Assembly (NCBI RefSeq): GCF_045862395.1
Contig: NZ_AP023087.1
Location: forward strand, 4,526,001-4,590,000
Direction: 5' to 3'
Origin: Marinicellulosiphila megalodicopiae
GTDB lineage: Bacteria; Pseudomonadota; Gammaproteobacteria; Pseudomonadales; Natronospirillaceae
Length of the DNA stretch: 64,000 bases
Position numbers and translations under genes: made by a program. Position 1 is the stretch's first letter. Every line of letters starts with the position of its first letter. The notes beneath the pieces are model-generated. The model made no database searches. It was not told the origin of the DNA and saw nothing but the letters and a program-made list of their open reading frames with translations. Shown here one piece after another: positions 58,523 to 64,000 of the stretch.

Positions 58523-58560
58523 TACATTCAGGATACAAATACTCTTGAATGTATTTTTTT
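58523..58560 (+). terminator. Intrinsic terminator
   Basis: TACATTCA pairs with TGAATGTA (58546-58553) over a 15-nt loop, followed by T7, 25 bases after the stop of the 755-residue gene. Confidence 0.7.
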
Positions 58561-58643
58561 ACAACAATTATACTCATTTATAGTTATCTTTTGTGATACA
58601 CCCCTATGTTCACTCAATCCATTTCAGTATAATCGCCGTCGAA

Positions 58644-58691
58644 GTTACCTGTACTGCTCATGGAATTTTATGCAGACAAAATGAGGGTAAC
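58644..58691 (+). promoter_or_regulatory. Possible leader hairpin before the DUF1592 gene
   Basis: GTTACC..CTCAT (58644-58661) faces ATGAG-GGTAAC (58681-58691): two complementary blocks separated by a bulge and a 19-nt loop, in the presumed 5' leader. A GTATAAT box lies at about 58627-58633. Confidence 0.3.
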
Positions 58692-58727
58692 GGATTTAAT
58701 CTAATCACTTAATTAGGCTACTCGACT

Positions 58728-61700
58728 ATGATTTTTAATCTGCCTGTGTCTTTAAAAAGCACGCTGTCTTTTTACTCAACTTTAAAAAAACCATTTATTT
58801 CATTAATTGCAGCAGGGGTGTTAATTACATCCTGTGTACCTGCAGCAGATTTAGATGGCGATAACAAAAAATCTTCTGACATAAAAAGTGTCACCCCCGT
58901 TACTTCAATTACATCAGTAGGGTTAACTGTTACTGTTAATGCCGCTAATTCAACAGCAGATGCGGATGCAGAACTTATCTATATTTGGAAGTTTTCCGAT
59001 GGTACGGTCATTCAAGAGCCTATCGCTGCACATACTTTTACTCAGCCAGGTGATCACAGTGCTGAACTGACCATTATCAATCAAAAAGATGGCAGTGTTT
59101 ATCAAGCACCTCAAACGTTTAATCTTAGTGGTAACGCAAACTCTGAAGCTCAAAATACAATTGTTGAAGGTGAGCAGTTATTTAAAGAAGCGAATTGTAA
59201 TTTATGCCATGGCGATGACGGTCAAAGCGGTGGCACGCCACTGAATTTAGCAAATTATAATCATCAAACATTATCCCAACCCATTGAAACAGCTATGCCA
59301 AAAACCATTGGCAAACCTGAAGACTGTCAAAAACAATGTGCCGATGCGATTGCTACTTGGTTATTGTCATTATATGAAGCGCCAACAGAAATCACAGTAG
59401 TTACTTCTAATAGCTCAGAGGGTCTAACTGCTGCAGTAAATGCTTCAAAAACGACGGCTCCTAATGGTTCTAATTTATCATTTTCTTGGAAATTTTCTGA
59501 CAACACCGTAATAAACGAGCCAATTGCAGCCCATACCTTTGCTCAAGCAGGCACTCACAACGCAGTGCTAACCATTACTGATCTAGACGATAATGCCACT
59601 TATACAGCGACGCAAACTTTTAACTTATCAGGTAATGTTTTAACTCAAATGGACAATACGATCGTGGAAGGCGGATTAATGTTTGAACAAGCACAATGTT
59701 TACTATGCCATGGCGATGACGGTCAAAGCGGTGACACGCCACTGAATTTAGCAAATTATAATCATCAAACATTATCCCAACCCATTGAAACAGCTATGCC
59801 AAAACCCATTGGCAAACCTGAAGACTGTCAAAAACAATGTGCCGATGCGATTGCTACTTGGTTATTGTCATTATATGAAGCGCCAACAGAAATCACAGTG
59901 GTTACTTCTAATAGCTCAGAGGGTCTAACTGCTGCAGTAAATGCTTCAAAAACGACGGCTCCTAATACTAATAATTTAACCTATTCTTGGGCATTTTCTG
60001 ATAATACAGTCATTAACGAGCCTATTGCAGCCCACACTTTTGCTCAAGCAGGCACTCACACTGCTACGGTTACGGTTACCGATTTAACCGATAACAGCAT
60101 CTATACTAAAACTGAAACATTTGTATTATCGGGCACTGTATTAACTGATGAAGACAGCACATTAGTAGAAGGCAGTCTTTTATATGAAGAAGCGCTCTGC
60201 AGTAAATGTCATGGCGATAATGGTACCGCTGAAAACCAACCTATTTTGATTGAAAACTTCAGTCACTCGTCTTTATCTACTCGAATTGAAACCACTATGC
60301 CTCAAACATTTGGGGAAATTGAAGATTGCCAAAAAGAATGTGCCGATTCAATTGCAACTTGGTTACTTTCATTTCATGTAGAGATGAGTTGCTCAGATCA
60401 AAGCCCAGAAATATTACCTAAACGCTTGCGTAAATTAACGAACTCCGAATATGTGTTAACGGTTCAAGATTTATTAAACCGCCAAGATATAGAATCACAA
60501 ATTGGCTTATTACAAGCAGACTCTGTAGTTAACGGTTATAAAAACAATGCAGTTTCTGGTTCTATTTCAGTATCTTCATTGAACTCATACTGGGACACAG
60601 CAAAAAGCATCGCAGAATCTACCTCTGTTAGCGGATTACTAAATTGCTCTAGCAATGATGTATCAAGCTGTGCAGATCAATTTGTGCCAGAGTTTGGCTT
60701 AAAAGCATTTAGACGCCCTTTAACTTCTTCAGAACAAACCGCTTATAAAAACTTATTTAAAGAAGGCTCCAGTACTACGCAAGGTGCGCAATTTGTAATT
60801 CAGGCGTTATTGTCTTCGGGAAACTTTATATATCGTTATGAAATTGGTCAAAACGGGCAGTTAACCCCTTATGAAACAGCAAGTATGATGTCTTATACAT
60901 TCTGGGGAACCATGCCTGATGCTGTGTTATTGCAAAAAGCAGCAAACAACACGTTATCTACCCAAGCTCAATTAGAACAGGAGGCTCAGCGTTTACTTGC
61001 TTCACCAAAAGCGAAAGCACAATTGGCTCGTTTTGCTCAACAATGGCTAAACATTAATTCCATTGAAGACTATAAAGATGCTTCTGGTTATTCAAGTGTG
61101 TACAGCACTGCATTAGGTGCAGCTATGGATACTGAGTTTGAATTATTTACAGGAGAAGCGTTAACTTCAAATGAAGTGGGTGTCGAGTATTTATTTAATG
61201 CCGATACGACTTTTGTTAACTCAATACTGGGTAATTTCTACGGATTTACTAATGTGCCAAACTCAGGCTTTAATGAAGTTAATGTCAACGAACAACGTGG
61301 CGGTATTTTAAATATGGGTGCGGTTTTAGCACATTATGGCAAACCAAACTCATCTAACCCAATTGCACGTGGCGTAATGGTTAGAGAGCGCTTACTTTGC
61401 CAAGAATTTGGTACGCCTCCAAATAATGTTGGGGAAGTCGACCCTGTTAGCCCAGATCTATCAACACGCGATCGTTTTGCTGCTCACTCAACCAATGTAA
61501 CTTGCGCATTTTGTCACGTCAAAATTGATGATGTTGGATTTGCATTTGAACGTTACGATGGCATTGGTCAATACCGTACAACAGAAGGCCAGGGTATTGC
61601 AGTATCTGATGCGGGTATCTTAATTGGTTTGGAAAATATGTCCGATGAAGATGTACACAACTTTAATGGCACAAGTGGTTTAAATGAAATATTAACCACT

Positions 61701-61880
61701 GACGGTTTAGCAAGCGTTGAGCATTGTATTACCGAGCAGTTCCAAAACTACATGCACGGTGTTGCAGCATATGATACATGCGCATCAGAAGATATCTTAG
61801 CTCGATGGAATACATCGGACGGGATTGTAGGGTTGTGGGTTAAATCAGTCAGTACTTCTAATTTCTTAAACCGTCAGTAA
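58728..61880 (+). CDS. DUF1592-type lipoprotein with three PKD-cytochrome c modules
   Basis: 1050 residues. The signal peptide ends in the lipobox ITSC (Cys about 36). Three modules of exactly 167 residues follow, each a PKD-like domain (IWKFSDGTVI, AAHTF) plus a c-type haem site: CNLCH (157-161), CLLCH (324-328) and CSKCH (491-495), each with a later conserved C-x3-C (EDCQKQCAD). From about 560 the planctomycete-type chain begins: DUF1587-like (KRLRKLTNSEYVLTVQDLL), DUF1595 (FGLKAFRRPLT), DUF1592 (SGNFIYRYEIG), DUF1588 with CAFCH (926-930) and DUF1585. So it is a multi-haem surface or periplasmic lipoprotein of unknown substrate. The DUF1552 gene follows 13 bases later. Confidence 0.9.
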   Translation: MIFNLPVSLKSTLSFYSTLKKPFISLIAAGVLITSCVPAADLDGDNKKSSDIKSVTPVTSITSVGLTVTVNAANSTADADAELIYIWKFSDGTVIQEPIAAHTFTQPGDHSAELTIINQKDGSVYQAPQTFNLSGNANSEAQNTIVEGEQLFKEANCNLCHGDDGQSGGTPLNLANYNHQTLSQPIETAMPKTIGKPEDCQKQCADAIATWLLSLYEAPTEITVVTSNSSEGLTAAVNASKTTAPNGSNLSFSWKFSDNTVINEPIAAHTFAQAGTHNAVLTITDLDDNATYTATQTFNLSGNVLTQMDNTIVEGGLMFEQAQCLLCHGDDGQSGDTPLNLANYNHQTLSQPIETAMPKPIGKPEDCQKQCADAIATWLLSLYEAPTEITVVTSNSSEGLTAAVNASKTTAPNTNNLTYSWAFSDNTVINEPIAAHTFAQAGTHTATVTVTDLTDNSIYTKTETFVLSGTVLTDEDSTLVEGSLLYEEALCSKCHGDNGTAENQPILIENFSHSSLSTRIETTMPQTFGEIEDCQKECADSIATWLLSFHVEMSCSDQSPEILPKRLRKLTNSEYVLTVQDLLNRQDIESQIGLLQADSVVNGYKNNAVSGSISVSSLNSYWDTAKSIAESTSVSGLLNCSSNDVSSCADQFVPEFGLKAFRRPLTSSEQTAYKNLFKEGSSTTQGAQFVIQALLSSGNFIYRYEIGQNGQLTPYETASMMSYTFWGTMPDAVLLQKAANNTLSTQAQLEQEAQRLLASPKAKAQLARFAQQWLNINSIEDYKDASGYSSVYSTALGAAMDTEFELFTGEALTSNEVGVEYLFNADTTFVNSILGNFYGFTNVPNSGFNEVNVNEQRGGILNMGAVLAHYGKPNSSNPIARGVMVRERLLCQEFGTPPNNVGEVDPVSPDLSTRDRFAAHSTNVTCAFCHVKIDDVGFAFERYDGIGQYRTTEGQGIAVSDAGILIGLENMSDEDVHNFNGTSGLNEILTTDGLASVEHCITEQFQNYMHGVAAYDTCASEDILARWNTSDGIVGLWVKSVSTSNFLNRQ
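58905..60389 (+). repeat. Three direct 501-bp repeats encoding PKD-cytochrome modules
   Basis: The haem Cys codon recurs at 59196, 59697 and 60198, exactly 501 bp apart. Between modules 1 and 2 a stretch of about 270 bp (59207-59478 and 59708-59979) differs at only a few positions, while flanking parts and module 3 are much more diverged. This points to a recent duplication or gene conversion. Confidence 0.9.
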
Positions 61881-61893
61881 CAGGAGATCAATC

Positions 61894-63255
61894 ATGAACA
61901 GACGTTCTTTAATCAAATCTATTTCAGCCGGATCTCTAGCTGCTGGCCCAATGCTTTCTTTGCTAACACGCTCAGCATTAGCAGCCGATAGCGCACAACG
62001 TATTCGTACACTGTTTATTTTCACTCCTAACGGATGTGTGCCCGATTTATTCTTTCCACCAAAAGGCAGTCGTGTACTGCCTGAGCAAACAGCACCTTTA
62101 CAAAGTGTTTATGATCAATGTGTTTTCATGGACGGTTTGGCGATGTTTGGTAACGCAGGTACTCACGAAGGTGGAACCATTAAATGTTTAACGGGTTATA
62201 CCGGTGCAACATCCAACGCCCCTGCCACTTCATCTATAGATGTACTAATGGGAAAGCAAGATTGGGCAAACCGCGCTACCACACAAATTTCAACACCGTC
62301 CGTGCAAATGGGTGTGGATGTAAGATGGAAAGACGATACACGAAAAATTAGTTGGGACGAGGGTTCAGGACTTGGCTCCATTGATGATCCTAGAATTGTG
62401 TTTAATAACTTGTTTGGTAGCTTATCTGCCAACACTGGCGATACAACACCAGTGTCTACTGAAAGACATTCACAGCTAAAGATTTTTGATGTGATAAATG
62501 ATGAATTAAAGGGTATTCGCTCATCACTAGGAAGCATTGAAAAAACACGCTTAGATCAACACACCGAAGCCATGTCAGTACTTGAGGCTAGGCTAAACCG
62601 TGATTATCCATCAGGTGGAACAGGTGGTGGAACCCCTATTATTTGTACTGCTCCTGATGTTAATTTAAACGGCATCACCGATGCATCGTTACAAAATAAC
62701 GTTATTGAAATTTCTGATATTCAACAAGACATCGCGATTCAGGCGCTGTCTTGTAATATCACAAGATCATTAACGTTTAGTTACTCACACTCTGTATCGC
62801 CAACTGTCTTAGAAGGATTATCCCAAGGTGATCATGATTTATCTCACTTATCAGGCTCGGCGCATACTCAATCAAAAGCTAAATGGTCTGCAGAAATTGC
62901 CAAGTTTATTGAAAAACTAGCCAACACGCCTGATATTGATGGATCATTGTTAGATAACACCATTATCTGTGTCGTTTCCGATGTAGGAGACGCGGCGATT
63001 CATGATCATTACAGAATGCCAATGATGTTAGCGGGTGGTAAAAATGCAGGTTTAGCAACCGGTCGTTCATTAGACTTCAGAGGTTTTGGTCGCAGCGGTA
63101 AAAAAGGCGATGGTAAAGAAGCAGAAGTAGCAATCAGCCACAGTGATATTTTATCAACCTGTGCTGCTCAAGCCGGCTATGACGGAATCGTCATGGAAGG
63201 CACCGATAATATCCAAACAAGCATGTGGACAGGCGCGTCGGATACGCCAATTTAG
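61894..63255 (+). CDS. DUF1552 protein, exported partner of the DUF1592 protein
   Basis: 453 residues. It starts MNRRSLIKSISAGSLAAGPM, an RR-containing signal peptide with Ala-rich cleavage region (SALAADS), which fits Tat export. Family features are RIRTLFIFTPNGCVPDLFFP, FMDGLAMFGNAGTHEGG, SIDVLMGKQ, EARLNRDYPSGG and the C-terminal DNTIICVVSDVGDAAIHDHYRMP with LLAGG-like MMLAGGKNAG. DUF1552 is usually encoded next to DUF1592; the fold is thought to be alkaline-phosphatase-like, but no activity is established. AGGAG lies 8 nt before the ATG. It is cotranscribed with the gene before it. Confidence 0.9.
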   Translation: MNRRSLIKSISAGSLAAGPMLSLLTRSALAADSAQRIRTLFIFTPNGCVPDLFFPPKGSRVLPEQTAPLQSVYDQCVFMDGLAMFGNAGTHEGGTIKCLTGYTGATSNAPATSSIDVLMGKQDWANRATTQISTPSVQMGVDVRWKDDTRKISWDEGSGLGSIDDPRIVFNNLFGSLSANTGDTTPVSTERHSQLKIFDVINDELKGIRSSLGSIEKTRLDQHTEAMSVLEARLNRDYPSGGTGGGTPIICTAPDVNLNGITDASLQNNVIEISDIQQDIAIQALSCNITRSLTFSYSHSVSPTVLEGLSQGDHDLSHLSGSAHTQSKAKWSAEIAKFIEKLANTPDIDGSLLDNTIICVVSDVGDAAIHDHYRMPMMLAGGKNAGLATGRSLDFRGFGRSGKKGDGKEAEVAISHSDILSTCAAQAGYDGIVMEGTDNIQTSMWTGASDTPI

Positions 63256-63278
63256 TTTTTCTAGTTTTTGTTAGCGTA

Positions 63279-63308
63279 TAAAAAACCGAACGTTTGTTCG
63301 GTTTTTTT
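63279..63308 (+). terminator. Intrinsic terminator of the DUF1592-DUF1552 operon
   Basis: AAAAAACCGAAC-GTTT-GTTCGGTTTTTTT: 12-bp stem, tetraloop and T tract. It lies between convergent genes and has A/T tracts on both sides, so it can work both ways. Confidence 0.9.
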
Positions 63309-63336
63309 ATGGATGGGTGAATTGTTTTTTGCAGCA

Positions 63337-63576
63337 TTATTTTTGATCAATGTTCCCATTAATGTAACGATCTTTTTGTTGTTTATAATTCATAAACAAT
63401 GTCGAATACACACTCAATAAAAGCATTAAAGTAATCAAACGCCCAACTAATACAAACCACCCCTGTGGATAAATAGAATAAAAAATGGTTTTAGAATAAA
63501 TAAAAATAGCCAAAGCTATAAGTGAATACATCACATGAATTGAATAATAAAAATTTGGTTTAATTGGCTTTTCCAT
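63337..63576 (-). CDS. Small membrane protein, unknown
   Basis: 79 residues with two hydrophobic helices (about 14-32 and 42-62), a short polar N-terminus (MEKPIKPNFYY) and a charged tail (YKQQKDRYINGN). I recognise no family. It converges on the DUF1552 operon terminator. GGATG with a possible weak Shine-Dalgarno sequence precedes the start. It may be a real small inner-membrane protein, but no motif supports a function. Confidence 0.55.
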   Translation of the reverse strand: MEKPIKPNFYYSIHVMYSLIALAIFIYSKTIFYSIYPQGWFVLVGRLITLMLLLSVYSTLFMNYKQQKDRYINGNIDQK

Positions 63577-63926
63577 ATTAGCATCCTAACTAATGATCAA
63601 TTTAGCTTACATAATACACCATGCTAACGGATACAAAAAATAGCTTAACGTTTAAATTTGTTATGGGAATTATTGGTATGTAAAACTGAATTTAAATACA
63701 ACTTACAAACCCTATAATTTTAATAACGTGTTAATTTATATGACGCGGTTTTATCAATTAGATCATTTATTGACCCCTAACCATTTTCATCCAAAATTAA
63801 GCCTATTTCTTCAGGTTTATGTCTTAAAATAAAACCATACTCATATTACTAACAAAGAATCGTGCAATAATGATTGGAGAAATAAAATCGTGTTAACATC
63901 AAAAAAAATATCTATAGGTAACACTT
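63577..63926. other. 350-bp divergent intergenic region
   Basis: AT-rich with several short runs of A or T. No gene, repeat or strong hairpin seen. It should hold promoters for the small membrane protein gene and the GrpB-like gene. Confidence 0.4.
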
Positions 63927-64000
63927 ATGTCCCTTATAAAAATGACACCCTACCATCCAAACTGGCCAGATGAATATCAAAAAATCGCCAAGCAATTACG
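63927..64000 (+). CDS. GrpB/UPF0157 family protein, N-terminus only
   Basis: The last 74 bases encode MSLIKMTPYHPNWPDEYQKI and five more residues before the window ends. The pattern V-x-x-Y-x-P-x-W-P-x-x-(F/Y) near the start is typical of GrpB/UPF0157 proteins, which have a nucleotidyltransferase-like fold and no settled function. AGGT lies 9 nt before the ATG. A start at ATG 63942 (MTPYHPNW) is also possible. The rest of the gene is not visible. Confidence 0.6.
   Translation, partial: MSLIKMTPYHPNWPDEYQKIAKQL

Overview
The window looks like the chromosome of a low-GC, motile, marine-type gammaproteobacterium. The evidence is gene content: an EF-G of the second, Vibrio/Shewanella-like type, PrlC, MsrA, YfcL, DUF3010 and YgjP family proteins, a Bpt-type leucyltransferase, three chemoreceptors and several c-di-GMP proteins. 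I cannot fix the genus. No rRNA, tRNA, CRISPR array, prophage or conjugative element was seen. Both edges cut genes: the C-terminus of a metallopeptidase-like protein on the left and the N-terminus of a GrpB-like protein on the right.

Layout. 1-5 kb: partial peptidase, a DUF2157-like membrane protein, an unknown exported protein and fusA. 5-14.3 kb: glgX, a 7TM-sensor PAS-GGDEF-EAL protein with a degenerate GGDEF motif, pdxJ, an alpha/beta hydrolase and prlC. 14.3-18.1 kb: a GFA family protein, the decayed tail of a second GFA gene, and a chemoreceptor with five in-phase PAS domains. 18.3-20.1 kb: a MarR / PNPOx-like / small-protein operon, a 17-bp minisatellite and a small SutA-like protein. 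20.2-27.9 kb: a second chemoreceptor, yfcL-like and msrA, a PilZ protein, a His-rich exported protein, an M23 lipoprotein, YgjP, a VOC protein, a ThiD-like kinase and gmk. 28-34 kb: an RND pump with its adaptor, and a Tas-like aldo/keto reductase. 34-41 kb: membrane and exported proteins, then a signalling block (lone REC, REC-GGDEF, large hybrid kinase with Hpt). 41-44.3 kb: DUF3010 pair, Ppx/GppA phosphatase and a degenerate class III cyclase-like protein. 44.3-46.6 kb: a REP-associated-transposase-like gene between two oppositely oriented arrays of a GGACAGGC element. 46.6-54.8 kb: a GH79 (heparanase-like) hydrolase, bpt, a 2OG-Fe(II) oxygenase pair, a Gfo/Idh/MocA oxidoreductase, a third chemoreceptor and a TetR regulator. 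55-64 kb: a VC0807-like membrane protein, a 755-residue protein with a TerB-like end, and a DUF1592/DUF1552 pair whose first member carries three tandem PKD-cytochrome c modules.

Themes. Sensing and c-di-GMP recur: EAL phosphodiesterase candidate, GGEEF cyclase with an intact I-site, PilZ receptor, BdlA-like multi-PAS receptor. They fit a bacterium that switches between swimming and surface life. The kinase and REC-GGDEF genes overlap by 4 nt, so they probably form one phosphorelay ending in c-di-GMP synthesis.

The most unusual DNA-level signals lie between genes. Short minisatellites (7-21 bp periods) repeatedly begin at or just after stop codons. A family of tiny hairpins shares a CA-TCC(Y)-TG loop while the outer stem changes by compensation. 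The GGACAGGC elements flank the transposase gene and recur about 10 kb away. Duplication in exact units is also visible inside genes (366-bp PAS units, 501-bp PKD-cytochrome units).
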